Source: Propionibacterium australiense
Lineage (GTDB): Bacteria > Actinomycetota > Actinomycetes > Propionibacteriales > Propionibacteriaceae
Assembly: GCF_003666605.1 (NCBI RefSeq)
Contig: NZ_RCIV01000008.1
Span: 50,475-114,474 of the forward strand
Direction of reading: 5' to 3'
DNA: 64,000 nucleotides
A program made the position numbers and the translations under genes. The notes beneath the pieces were generated by a model that worked only from the letters and a program-made list of their open reading frames with translations, did no database searches and was not told where the DNA came from. Below, in pieces: positions 37,757 to 46,426 of the stretch (its first letter is position 1; each line of letters begins with the position of its first letter).

Positions 37757-38989
37757 ATGCACGACATTGCGCTGACCCCCACCGGGCGGGAGAGCCTCGA
37801 GACGATGCACCGCCGCATCGTCCAGCTGGGTCTGCTCGATGACAGGCCCGAGCGGGTCGGCTGGATCAGCTGCGAGGCCGGTACGTGCACCGGCACCGTG
37901 CTCACCGACGAGGAGGAACTACGCGGCGGGCCGCTGCGCTACCGGACCCACTCCGCCGTGGGGCTCGCATCACTGCCCGACGGCTACTACACGATGCGCA
38001 TCACCCGCAGGGGTCTGCACATCCAGCAGTGGGACGCCGAGGACCACCTGCGCCGCGCCCTCCAAGTCGTCCGCGAGGCGGGTAGGGGCAGCTACGCGGT
38101 CTGTTTCGTGTCCGCCGTCGACGGCGACGCCGCACAGCCGCTGGGCAATGGTTTCAAGGACATGCCGGTCGAGTCGATCGCCCATCTGCGCAGGCTGCGC
38201 GCCCTGGCCGCCGACCCGCCGCGCGTCTTCGTCGTCGAGGCGAGGATGCTGCGCACCCGGCTCATCACCGACAAACCGATCGGCGACCTGCCGGTGAGCG
38301 TCGACACCAGCCTCGTGGCCCTCTACCAGCAGGAGTTCACCGGGGTGGACGCCGTGCGCCGCGACCGCGCCGCCTTCTACTCGGGCTCGGGACTGGAGCC
38401 GCTGGGCGCGGCCCGTTTCGATGACCGCTGGCCCCGGCTGTCACGGAACACCTGGCCGGCAGGGCCGGAACTGTGGCAGCTGTTCGGCGCGCCGGACGGC
38501 ACGACCATCATCCTGTCCGAGGGGCTGGCAGACCCGAACCCGGACGACGGCCTGCGTGTCGAACTGTTCGCCGAGGCCGACGCCCGGATAACGCCGGGCT
38601 CCGAGCTCGAGGACTACTGGATCTTCCACACGCTGCGCCGGGTGGCCAACTTCGCGATCAACGGCGGGCTCGTCTACGAACGCATCACCCGCAGGGGCTT
38701 CTTCGTCATGCAGCTGACCGACGGTCCCGACGAGTTGCGGGGCCCCGACGGACGGGTCAACGTGCTGCTCGGCGCGCCCTCCGAGTGGATCGCCGGCGAA
38801 CAGGTCTGGGGCGCCCTCGAGGTGGCGCTGGTCAGCGTCACCCTCATCGACCCGCAGCTGGTTGCCGAGCTCCAGGCCGGCGAGTCCCGCGACGCCGCCT
38901 GGCAGGAACTGCTCGAGACCGGCCGCCCCGCACTCGGGAACAACGCCCTGCGCGTGAGCGGACAGACCCCACGACCAGCACACGACTGA
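37757..38989 (+). CDS. Hypothetical protein with internal two-fold similarity
   Basis: The 410-residue soluble protein was not recognised. The N-terminal half has GYYTMRITRRGLHIQQWD and the C-terminal half GLVYERITRRGFFVMQLTDG, so the R-I-T-R-R-G-x-x-x-x-Q core occurs twice, about 235 residues apart, suggesting an internal duplication. No signal peptide or membrane segment is visible. ATG 37757 is used; a GGGG run precedes it but there is no strong ribosome site. It follows the glnR-like gene by 93 bp on the same strand. Confidence 0.7.
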   Translation: MHDIALTPTGRESLETMHRRIVQLGLLDDRPERVGWISCEAGTCTGTVLTDEEELRGGPLRYRTHSAVGLASLPDGYYTMRITRRGLHIQQWDAEDHLRRALQVVREAGRGSYAVCFVSAVDGDAAQPLGNGFKDMPVESIAHLRRLRALAADPPRVFVVEARMLRTRLITDKPIGDLPVSVDTSLVALYQQEFTGVDAVRRDRAAFYSGSGLEPLGAARFDDRWPRLSRNTWPAGPELWQLFGAPDGTTIILSEGLADPNPDDGLRVELFAEADARITPGSELEDYWIFHTLRRVANFAINGGLVYERITRRGFFVMQLTDGPDELRGPDGRVNVLLGAPSEWIAGEQVWGALEVALVSVTLIDPQLVAELQAGESRDAAWQELLETGRPALGNNALRVSGQTPRPAHD

Positions 38990-39288
38990 CCCGACACCGG
39001 GCCCGCTGAATCCCCCGCCGGTCGTCCAGCAGTTGTGAGGAGTACCCGAAGGCATCAGGCGCTCCCGTCACCGCACCCCGAACTCCCCACCACCGTAACC
39101 AAGGGCATGGCCGGGAAGGATCCCCAGGGGTCGAGAGCCGGTGAGAAGCAACCCGAGCCGGTTCCGCGGAAGTCGCGTTTGGCGAGTTCGCGGTGATCCG
39201 ACGGGCGGATGGCTTCTGATTCAGCGGAGTCTCGGCCCCAGCGGACGGTCACGCAACCGTGGCGCGCCCCGACAGCATCGGAGCCGTA

Positions 39289-39741
39289 TCAGCGGCGGAA
39301 CCGTTTCCCGAGCGCCCTGATGCGTCCGCCGAGTGTGCTCCTGGCCTCGGCCAGCCTGGCGACCTGATCCCACGGCAGGTGCTCGCGCACGATCCGGCAG
39401 CGTTTGCGGTACTCCCTCTCCAGGGCGGCTGCTTCCGCCGCCCGCCTCACGAGATCGGAATCCTGCCCCAATGCCTCGTTGGTCCACAGCCGCGAACCGG
39501 CATCCAGAAGACGGTTGTACGCCCTGCGTGCCGAATGGTTCGGCGTGTTCCTGGTGTAAGCACCTGCCCCAGTGGTGGCCTGACCGCGGAACCACGCCAC
39601 CATGTGCTGGCGCTGTGATGCGTACCAAGGTTTCGAGTACCGGTATTCACCGTCGACGAACCCGTCGTAGTCGTCCGAGATCGGCAGGTGAGCCGGGAGC
39701 CTGCTCAACAGCCGCGCGAAGTCGAGCACGTCGAAGTCCAT
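39289..39741 (-). CDS. Conserved hypothetical protein
   Basis: This 150-residue soluble, Arg-rich protein has the stretch YASQRQHMVAWFRGQ followed by GAYTRNTPNHSARRAYNRLL and WTNEALG. This looks like a conserved actinobacterial family of unknown role. ATG 39741 follows GAGGT; the open frame extends to 39780 without a better site. It marks the left border of the accessory region. Nothing in the sequence identifies its function. Confidence 0.65.
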   Translation of the reverse strand: MDFDVLDFARLLSRLPAHLPISDDYDGFVDGEYRYSKPWYASQRQHMVAWFRGQATTGAGAYTRNTPNHSARRAYNRLLDAGSRLWTNEALGQDSDLVRRAAEAAALEREYRKRCRIVREHLPWDQVARLAEARSTLGGRIRALGKRFRR

Positions 39742-40173
39742 GGTGACCTCATTTCTCGCGTCCGCCGGGGACGACGGCACGACCCGATTCTCTCACTGAG
39801 GAAGGCGGGGCACGAGAGCTGGGTTCCCTGCCGCTGTCCGGCACAACAAGACTCACCGGCTCAGGCCACTGCACCGAGCCCTGAGCGCCACGGGTTCAGC
39901 ACGCCACCGGCCTTTGCCCTGCGCACGGGTGTAGTCCAGCCCCGCGATTTACCATGTTCTGCACTCTTTCAATCAATCTGACACCCACCCCGAGCGCTTC
40001 TCACAACCTCCCCTCGCACCAGAACAACAACGAGTTCTGGAACCGGGCCTTCACCATCCACGGCCGGGAAGACCCCCCTCAACGAGGAATACTTGGATCG
40101 CCCCGGCATGGACGAGCACACCACGCCTGCACCGGCTTCCCGGACTACCATCTCGATGCTCAAGGACTTGAGC

Positions 40174-40251
40174 CATGCTTTTTCTGACGCAACTTGGTAA
40201 TTTCACACCCTTGAACCCCAGAAACGGGCGACTTCCGTTGATTTAAGCATG
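40174..40251. repeat. Repeat family II, copy 1 (78 bp)
   Basis: The element runs from CATGCTTTTTCTGACG to GTTGATTTAAGCATG and has the same length as the copy at 49621-49698. Both begin CATGCTTTTTCT and end CGTTGATTT/CGTCAATTT then GCATG. Ends are short inverted repeats (CATGC/GCATG). Confidence 0.65.
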
Positions 40252-40391
40252 CCTGCTGCTCGGTAACCCGTCGGCGAGGAGTTCTTGGTCCATGCGTGAG
40301 CAGCGCCACCGACTACCTCATCAGCAGATCAAGACAGGAGGCCATTCCGCTCCGCCCAGCCGATGAAACCACCGTACTCAAAGGGCACTCT

Positions 40392-40473
40392 GAGGCCTAT
40401 TCACAGCCTCAATCAATCAGCCCATGGCTAGGGGTTTCATTTCCCCATTGAGCCTCCTGTCAATAAGCGTCTC
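40392..40473. repeat. Repeat family I, copy A (about 82 bp)
   Basis: It begins GAGGCCTATTCACAGCCTCAA, has GGCTAGGGGTTTCAT in the middle and ends CAATAAGCGTCTC. It is the most diverged of three copies (others at 40622-40699 and 49468-49546). Confidence 0.7.
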
Positions 40474-40621
40474 CATACTTACTGCGAGTCAAATCATCTG
40501 CCACTGCCGATATGGCCTCTTTCGTCAGGCAGCCGCCTCGAACGGCCTCACACAACAGGCCCACGGCGCGGCGCACCTCGGCCCCATTTGACGCCCGACC
40601 AGCTGCCCTGCATGCTTCACG

Positions 40622-40699
40622 GAGGCTTATTCATAGCCTCAATGAATCAAGCTATGACTAGGGGTCTCATCACTCTCTGAGCCTCTGCGAATAAGCCTC
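40622..40699. repeat. Repeat family I, copy B (78 bp) with perfect 11-bp terminal inverted repeats
   Basis: GAGGCTTATTC at 40622-40632 and GAATAAGCCTC at 40689-40699 are perfect inverted ends. Inside is CTATGACTAGGGGTCTCAT, shared with the other copies. This looks like a non-autonomous element. It overlaps the 3' end of a PIN-domain remnant. Confidence 0.8.
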
Positions 40700-40879
40700 A
40701 TGATCCTCGATGATCGCAGTCCAATGGTGAACCTCGGCCAAGGCAAGCACACCGCACTCACCTCTGTTTCTCCCATTGTCACCAACGAGGAGCGCTGCAT
40801 ACCTACCAAAAGCGTCAAGTTCATCACCACGCTCCACCGGGAGGAGCTCAACCCATTCCTCGTCGAGCACGTGAGCCAC
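40670..40879 (-). pseudogene. C-terminal remnant of a PIN-domain (VapC-like) protein
   Basis: A 69-codon open frame reads VERGDELDAFGRYAALLVGD then NRGECGVLALAEVHHWTAII and EDHEAY. The acidic R-G-E-C...A-L-A-E...D pattern is that of the C-terminal half of PIN-domain nucleases. The N-terminal half is absent: the frame is closed by TGA just upstream. The 3' end runs into repeat family I copy B. A truncated toxin gene is likely. Confidence 0.45.
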
Positions 40880-41011
40880 ATATGGCTCTCATGGGATTGA
40901 CAAGCGCATTGCCAACCCACGGCCCTTCCTTCACTGACCGAAAACACCAAGCACTCCTCAATGACTGGCCCCATGGCAGATCTCACGCGTGATCCACCCC
41001 GTGCAGGCTGG

Positions 41012-42070
41012 TCACGATTTGTGGTACTTCGCCAGACGTGACGGCTCGATACCACCATCGCCGCCACACGAATCGCGGATCACCAGCCGATGAGGCACGG
41101 TGACGGTTCGAGGGCCTGCTGGGGTCAGGCCTTCCACCACATCCAATGCGGCATAGGCGAGTAACCCGGTAGGCTGTTCGACGGTCGTCAGGGCCGGAGT
41201 AGTGAACCCGGATATCCGCGCGGCGTCAATGGAGACCACGGCGATGTCCTCCGGCACCTGTACCCGCAGATCGCTCAACGCAGCCAAGGCCCCGACGGCC
41301 TGCGTGTCATTCGACACGAAGAGCCCGTCCGGCTTGACGGCACCGTCGCGCACCAGCTCAACTGCCGCCCGGTACCCCCCGCCGAAGGAGTAATCGGCCC
41401 AGCGCGACAGCTGCTGACTCTGCGTGTCGTCGAGCCCGGTGACGTCACGCCAGCCACGCATGCGAGGCCTGAACACCGTATGCCCTTCGGGACCGAAGAT
41501 GGCCGCCACGGATCGACAACCATGATCGACCAGGTGCTGGACGGCCAGGCGCGCGGCCTCACGCTGATCGATACCAATCGACACCGCCTGTTCCATGCGG
41601 CCGCCCGGCATGACGGTCAGCGCCCCGTGGAACGTGCCGTGCTCAGCCGACTCCGGGAGGAGACGCGGCGTCGGCCCGATGGACAGGATCGCCGCCGTCC
41701 GGCGGCTCAAGAAGTCCGCCACCAGTTCCTCCTCGGTCTCCGGGTCGAAATTCGTCGACGCGATCAGCAGCAGCTTTCCCCGGGACCGCACTTGGCGCTC
41801 GATTTCTTCCGCCAGGTCGACGAAGAAGGGACCACGCAGATTCGGAACCAGCAGGCCGAGAACCGATGACTCGGAACCTCTCAGTTGCCGCGCAATGGGA
41901 TCGGGCCGATAGCCCAATTCCGATATCGCCCGCCGCACCTTGTCACCGGTCTCGGCAGAGACTTTCTTGGGCCCCCCATTGATCACATAGGAAACCGTCG
42001 CCAAAGACGTGCCCGCCAGTCGCGCGACATCAGCGCGAGTCGGTGCTCGCCTTTCCTTACGTTCAGCCAT
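41012..42070 (-). CDS. LacI-family transcriptional repressor
   Basis: The 352-residue protein has an N-terminal HTH (TRADVARLAGTSLATVSYVI, hinge region to about 60) and a periplasmic-binding-type effector domain (SVLGLLVPNLRGPFFVDLAE, GLFVSNDTQAVGALAAL, DIAVVSIDAARISGFTTPAL). It is divergent from the catabolic operon starting at 42911, and two TGACACGTGTCA palindromes lie upstream of that operon, the expected style of LacI operator (CG centre). It is predicted to repress the operon until a sugar-like inducer binds. ATG 42070. Confidence 0.92.
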   Translation of the reverse strand: MAERKERRAPTRADVARLAGTSLATVSYVINGGPKKVSAETGDKVRRAISELGYRPDPIARQLRGSESSVLGLLVPNLRGPFFVDLAEEIERQVRSRGKLLLIASTNFDPETEEELVADFLSRRTAAILSIGPTPRLLPESAEHGTFHGALTVMPGGRMEQAVSIGIDQREAARLAVQHLVDHGCRSVAAIFGPEGHTVFRPRMRGWRDVTGLDDTQSQQLSRWADYSFGGGYRAAVELVRDGAVKPDGLFVSNDTQAVGALAALSDLRVQVPEDIAVVSIDAARISGFTTPALTTVEQPTGLLAYAALDVVEGLTPAGPRTVTVPHRLVIRDSCGGDGGIEPSRLAKYHKS

Positions 42071-42451
42071 TCAATTCATCCTTGCCGTTGCCATGACCGA
42101 TGACCGCCACTGCCACCTCAAGCGATCCACTGTCAGCTGACGGGCTAGTTGAACCCTACCAAGGCCCATGGCACCGACAGGGTCGCAAGAAGAATCTACG
42201 GATGCATTGAGCCGATCACGCCGAACAGAGGAACAGCCGCGACCGGACCCGGCGAGCAGGCGGCGGCGAGTTCCCGAGCGCTCACCACCGCGCCCCTTTC
42301 GACAAACCGGCCGAAGCGGCAGTCAGGCTGGTACTCGGCAACGGCTCATTCGTGCCCTCCCCCACACCCCGCCAGCGGCGAGGTGAGCGGGCGCCCTGCC
42401 GCTGGACGCCTGCGCAACGACACGTCACACCCGGACCGGCATCCGGCCCAC

Positions 42452-42531
42452 GGGCTCACGGGCTCACGGGCTCACGGGCTCACGGGCTCACGGGCTCACG
42501 GGCTCACGGGCTCACGGGCTCACGGGCTCAC
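42452..42531. repeat. Perfect tandem repeat: 10 copies of an octamer
   Basis: GGGCTCAC occurs ten times in a row without a mismatch (80 bp). It lies 460 bp upstream of the transporter start and 250 bp upstream of the first operator. Confidence 0.98.
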
Positions 42532-42777
42532 GGCGAGTCTGCCACGCAGGCCTCGAGGACGCCCAAGGGCCATCCCCTGGCTCAGGGGGAGCCCCTGACC
42601 GGCAGGTGGCCACGCGGATCATCCGCATCGGGCACACCACAGCCAGACCCCGACCGAACCTGCCAGCATGACCCACGATCCCCGCTCCGGCCGTAGTCAC
42701 CGCACCAGTGGGCCTCGCACCGGCAGCCAGACCGAGCAGCGACGCCGAGCCCCCATCGGCCCGCACCTGACTCCTCA

Positions 42778-42797
42778 GAGGTGACACGTGTCATATT
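42778..42797. promoter_or_regulatory. LacI-type operator O1
   Basis: GAGGTGACACGTGTCATATT contains the palindrome TGACACGTGTCA (42782-42793). The same 20 bp recur at 42823-42842, 45 bp away (about four helical turns). The likely ligand is the divergent LacI-family protein. Confidence 0.75.
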
Positions 42798-42822
42798 TGT
42801 TACCGAAAACCTCTTCCCTTTT

Positions 42823-42842
42823 GAGGTGACACGTGTCATATT
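42823..42842. promoter_or_regulatory. LacI-type operator O2
   Basis: This is the second identical copy of the 20-bp operator, with the palindrome at 42827-42838, about 70 bp before the transporter start. CATATT at its edge could be the -10 region, which would place the repressor over the promoter. Confidence 0.75.
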
Positions 42843-42910
42843 GATGTCTAGGAGCAGGCTGACGCAACGGTGCGTCAGTCTTTGCAGTGCTGTCCAGAAA
42901 GGATGGATCA

Positions 42911-44473
42911 GTGACAGAGAAGTCACCCCCAAGCCCCCGGCCGGACACGTCTTCACAATGGGAGAAGAGCGGTCCCGAGCCGGGGTATTACAAACTTCGC
43001 GGCAAGGAGATCTTCGGGTATTCCTTGGTGGATTTCGCCATGAACCTAGTCTTCCAGGCAATCATGATGTACATCACCTTCTTCTACACCGACATCTTCG
43101 GCCTGCGCCCCTCGCACATCGCCGTCATGTTCCTGGTCTCACGTCTGTGGGACGCCGTCAACGACCCACTGATGGGCTGGATCGTCGAGCGGGCGAATCC
43201 ACGACACGGCAAGTACAAGTCATGGATCATGTACGCGGCGGTCCCCTTCGGCCTCGCAGCGGTCCTGACCTACACGACTCCGGGATTCAGCTATCCGGCG
43301 AAGCTCGTGTGGGCGTACGCGACGTACAACCTGCTCAACATGGGCTACACGCTCATCATCCAGCCCTACATATCGCTGGCCACGGTGATGACGGCCGACC
43401 CGAGACAACGCACCAGGCTCCAGTCGATCCGCATGGCCTTCGCCCAGAGTGGTGGCGTCATCGTCGCGCTGACCATCCCGCTGCTCAGCGACTGGCTGGC
43501 CAAGTCCATGTCGCTCCAGGCCTCCTACCAGGTCACCGTGGCCCTCATGTCGATCATCATGGTGGCCATCCTGCTGTTCTCCTGCACCCAGGTGACCGAG
43601 CGGATCAAGGTCGTCTCGCACGAGGACCCGCCCGGCATCGGGCAGATCATCCACCAGGCCACCCACAACAAGTACGTGGTCCTCATGTTCCTGCTGTTCT
43701 TCGGCGTCTACGGGTTCAACACGATCCAGTCCGCATCCGGGGTGTACTACATGACCTACTTCGCGATGCGGCCCGACTTGGTCGCATGGTTCTCGATGAT
43801 GAATGTCCTGCCGTCGGTCGTGGGGGTCCCCATCGTGCCGTGGCTGCAGAGGTTCTTCCACAAGAAGGGCACCACCATGCTCGGTCTGGTGGTGGGGGCC
43901 CTCGGCGCGGTCCTGCTCGCCTTCCTCTCCCCATCGAGCATCGCCATGATGCTGACGGCCAGGGGAATCAGCTCCTTCGGCTACGGCATCATGATGGGCG
44001 CCCTGTGGTCCATCATCACCGACCCCGTTGAGTACGGGGACCTCAACACCGGACGTCGTCTCACCGCCATCGTCATGACACTCATCGGACTGGGCCTGAA
44101 GTTCTCCATGCTGCTCGGCGGCGTCGTCCCCACCTGGATCCTGGACATCGTCAAGTACCAACCGGGCGTCGAGCAGCAGACGTCCGAGTCGCTCGCGGGC
44201 ATCCACTTCATGTCGTCGTGGCTCCCCGCGATCATCCTGCTCGTCACACTGCTGGTCTTCGGCCTGTTCTACGACCTCACGGAGGAGAAGATCGTCGACA
44301 TCCAGCACCGGATCGCCGTCCGTGACGGCCAGATCCCGCCGGTCGGCGAGGAAGAGGAAGCACTCGCCGCAGAAGGCGTCCGCCTCCGCGAGGCGGCCCA
44401 GGCATCGCAGCATCCTCCGGCGAGCCGAGCCGCATCTGCCATGACACCTCACATCGGGAAGGAATCATCATGA
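42911..44473 (+). CDS. GPH-family sugar:cation symporter
   Basis: The 520-residue protein has about 12 membrane segments and the glycoside-pentoside-hexuronide symporter signatures SRLWDAVNDPLMGWIVERAN and HGKYKSW near the N-terminus. GPH proteins (MelB, XylP, GusB, SQ importers) couple Na+ or H+ to import of sugars, glycosides or uronides. GTG 42911 follows AAAGGATG; an upstream in-frame GTG at 42887 lacks a site. It is the first gene of a six-gene operon and overlaps the next gene by 4 bp. The substrate must be something the following dehydrogenases, epimerase and transketolase can process. Confidence 0.9.
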   Translation: MTEKSPPSPRPDTSSQWEKSGPEPGYYKLRGKEIFGYSLVDFAMNLVFQAIMMYITFFYTDIFGLRPSHIAVMFLVSRLWDAVNDPLMGWIVERANPRHGKYKSWIMYAAVPFGLAAVLTYTTPGFSYPAKLVWAYATYNLLNMGYTLIIQPYISLATVMTADPRQRTRLQSIRMAFAQSGGVIVALTIPLLSDWLAKSMSLQASYQVTVALMSIIMVAILLFSCTQVTERIKVVSHEDPPGIGQIIHQATHNKYVVLMFLLFFGVYGFNTIQSASGVYYMTYFAMRPDLVAWFSMMNVLPSVVGVPIVPWLQRFFHKKGTTMLGLVVGALGAVLLAFLSPSSIAMMLTARGISSFGYGIMMGALWSIITDPVEYGDLNTGRRLTAIVMTLIGLGLKFSMLLGGVVPTWILDIVKYQPGVEQQTSESLAGIHFMSSWLPAIILLVTLLVFGLFYDLTEEKIVDIQHRIAVRDGQIPPVGEEEEALAAEGVRLREAAQASQHPPASRAASAMTPHIGKESS

Positions 44474-45528
44474 AAGTCGCGCACGTGACCAAGATCGGAA
44501 GCCTCCGGGACCCCGATCCCGCAACGAGAGGCGCCGTCGGCGTCCTTGACATCCCCGAGCACCCCCTCGGTGACGAGGACGTGCGGATCAAGGTCGCCTA
44601 CTGCTCCATCTGCGGATCCGACCCGCACCTGGTCGAGGGCATCTTCGGAACCGACGTGCCGATCGGGCTGGGGCACGAACTGTCCGGGGTCATCACCGAG
44701 CTCGGCCCGAAGGCGACCCGCAAGGGCCTCAAGGTGGGTGACCGGGTGGCCGGGAACTTCCTCAGGTTCTGCGGCACCTGCTACTACTGCCAGAACGGGC
44801 AGCAGCAGTTCTGCGCCAGCTCCGGTGAGTACAACCGGCCCGGCATGGCCGAGAACATCGTGTGGCACGAGTCCCAGGCATACAAGCTCCCCGACGACGT
44901 GCCGCTTCGCAAGGGCGCCTTGCTGGAACCGACATCGGTCGCGGTACGCATCGCGGACAAGGCGGCTCCGAGGATCGGCGAACGAGTCGTGATCTGCGGT
45001 GGCGGCCCCATCGGTCTGCTGTCGCTGCAGGTGCTGAAGATGATGGGCGCCACCGACCTGACGCTCATCGAGCCGATCGCCGACCGCCGCGAGCTGGCCG
45101 AGCAGTACGGGGCGGACCACACCATCGACCCCACCAGCGACGACGTGGCCGCCGAGGCGATGAAGCTCACCGGCGGACTGGGCTACGACATCGTCATCGA
45201 CTGCTCGGGATCGGTGCACGGCATCCAGCCGCTGCCCGAGATCGCCGCCTACGGCGCACGCCTGATCTTCGGCGCCATGTACCCCGGCGACTACGAGTTC
45301 GGGCTCAACATCCACAAGTACTGCTACCTCAAGGAGCTGACCATCACGGGCCTGTTCGTGTCTCCCTACGCCTACCCGCGAGCAGCCCAGATCCTGCCCC
45401 GCATGAACCTCGATGCCCTCACCGAGAAGGTGTTCGAACTCGACGACACCGTGGCCGCCTTCGAGGCCCAGGTGTCCGGCAGGTACCCGAAGATCCTCAT
45501 CCGCTGCAACCAGATCGAAGGCGAGTGA
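44470..45528 (+). CDS. Zinc-dependent medium-chain dehydrogenase (polyol/threonine DH type)
   Basis: This 352-residue MDR protein has a catalytic zinc site (CSICGSDPHLVEG, GHELSG), a structural zinc lobe (CGTCYYCQNGQQQFC) and a Rossmann motif (VVICGGGPIGLLSLQ). Sorbitol, iditol, galactitol and threonine dehydrogenases share this layout. In this operon it could oxidise a sugar alcohol to a ketose, or a sugar at another carbon. ATG 44470 overlaps the transporter stop (ATGA), so the two are co-translated. Confidence 0.9.
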   Translation: MKVAHVTKIGSLRDPDPATRGAVGVLDIPEHPLGDEDVRIKVAYCSICGSDPHLVEGIFGTDVPIGLGHELSGVITELGPKATRKGLKVGDRVAGNFLRFCGTCYYCQNGQQQFCASSGEYNRPGMAENIVWHESQAYKLPDDVPLRKGALLEPTSVAVRIADKAAPRIGERVVICGGGPIGLLSLQVLKMMGATDLTLIEPIADRRELAEQYGADHTIDPTSDDVAAEAMKLTGGLGYDIVIDCSGSVHGIQPLPEIAAYGARLIFGAMYPGDYEFGLNIHKYCYLKELTITGLFVSPYAYPRAAQILPRMNLDALTEKVFELDDTVAAFEAQVSGRYPKILIRCNQIEGE

Positions 45529-45570
45529 CCGCCCCATCGGGCGGCCACCCACAGTGAAAGGAACGACGAC

Positions 45571-46425
45571 ATGATTGAATGTCAGAACATCACGGTCGCG
45601 GAGTTGGAGGACCGCGCCTACGAGCTGAAGCAGAAACTGCTCAAGCTGTGCGGCACCTACAACGGCTCCGTTCACATCGGTGGTGACCTGTCAGTGGCAG
45701 ACGTGCTCACCGCACTGTTCCAGTACGGCTTGCGCATCGATCCGGCAGACATCCAGAACCCCGAGCGCGACCGTTTCATCCTGAGCAAGGGACATGCCGC
45801 AGTGTGCATGTACATCGCCATGGCCATCCGTGGCTTCTTCGACTACGACGAGATCGTGCGCACCTACGGGCAGCTCGACTCGGCCTACGGGATGCACCCC
45901 TGCAAGGTCCAGCTGCCCGGTGTCGAGGCGTCCACCGGCTCACTGGGCCATGGCCTGCCGCTGGCCGTCGGCATGGCGCTGCACGCCAGGCAGCAGAAGG
46001 CCAAGCACCGGGTGTTCACCGTCATGGGAGACGGAGAGACCGGCGAGGGCTCGGTGTGGGAAGCCGCCATCGCCGGACGCAGCCGCGAACTGGGCAATCT
46101 GGTGGCAGTCATCGACCGGAACCACCAGCTGATGACCTCGATGTCCGAGGACCGGATCGTCCTGGAGCCCTATGCCGACAAGTGGCGAGCCTTCGGGTGG
46201 GACGTCATGGAGGTCGATGGCCATGACATGAGCGCCCTGGTCGAGGCCCTGGACTCACTGCCGGAGACGACGTCGACGAGACCGACCGCCATCATCTGCC
46301 AGACCGTCAAGGGCAAGGGCGTCGACTTCATGGAGCGCAACATCGGCTGGCATGCAGGCTCGCTGGGAGCCGAGGACCTGCAGCGCGCACTGGACTCACT
46401 CGCCACAACTCGAAAGGACAACTGA
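45571..46425 (+). CDS. Transketolase, N-terminal subunit
   Basis: This 284-residue protein is equivalent to the pyrimidine-binding/ThDP diphosphate half of transketolase: GSVHIGGDLSVADVLTALF, ILSKGHAAVCMYIAMA, TGSLGHGLPLAVGMALHARQ and the ThDP motif MGDGETGEGSVWEAA ending in DRNH. It pairs with the next gene, one base downstream. Split transketolases transfer a two-carbon unit between a ketose and an aldose phosphate. ATG 45571 follows AAAGGAACG. No full-length transketolase lies in the window. Confidence 0.93.
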   Translation: MIECQNITVAELEDRAYELKQKLLKLCGTYNGSVHIGGDLSVADVLTALFQYGLRIDPADIQNPERDRFILSKGHAAVCMYIAMAIRGFFDYDEIVRTYGQLDSAYGMHPCKVQLPGVEASTGSLGHGLPLAVGMALHARQQKAKHRVFTVMGDGETGEGSVWEAAIAGRSRELGNLVAVIDRNHQLMTSMSEDRIVLEPYADKWRAFGWDVMEVDGHDMSALVEALDSLPETTSTRPTAIICQTVKGKGVDFMERNIGWHAGSLGAEDLQRALDSLATTRKDN

Positions 46426-46426
46426 C

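Larger units (their letters stand above)
39742..40669. other. Gene-poor region with degraded sequence and repeats
   Basis: This stretch of about 930 bp has lower GC than its surroundings and no convincing gene. It contains one copy of repeat family II (40174-40251) and one and a half copies of repeat family I (40392-40473 and the start of 40622-40699). Short open frames at 39954-40187 and 39969-40163 lack family support. Confidence 0.5.
42071..42910. other. 840-bp divergent region between repressor and catabolic operon
   Basis: There is no supported gene. It holds an octamer tandem repeat (42452-42531) and two operator palindromes (42782-42838). Short open frames here simply translate the octamer repeat. 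Confidence 0.5.

Noticed and set aside
39954..40187. 77-codon plus-strand and 64-codon minus-strand open frames
   Set aside because: No ribosome site, no recognisable family, and coding in both strands is equally weak.
42452..42531. Regularly spaced repeats as a CRISPR array
   Set aside because: Units are 8 bp and contiguous with no spacers, and no cas genes are present. This is a simple tandem repeat.
42887..42910. Upstream GTG as start of the symporter
   Set aside because: The GTG at 42911 has a better placed AAAGGA site, and the extra eight residues are not expected in the family.
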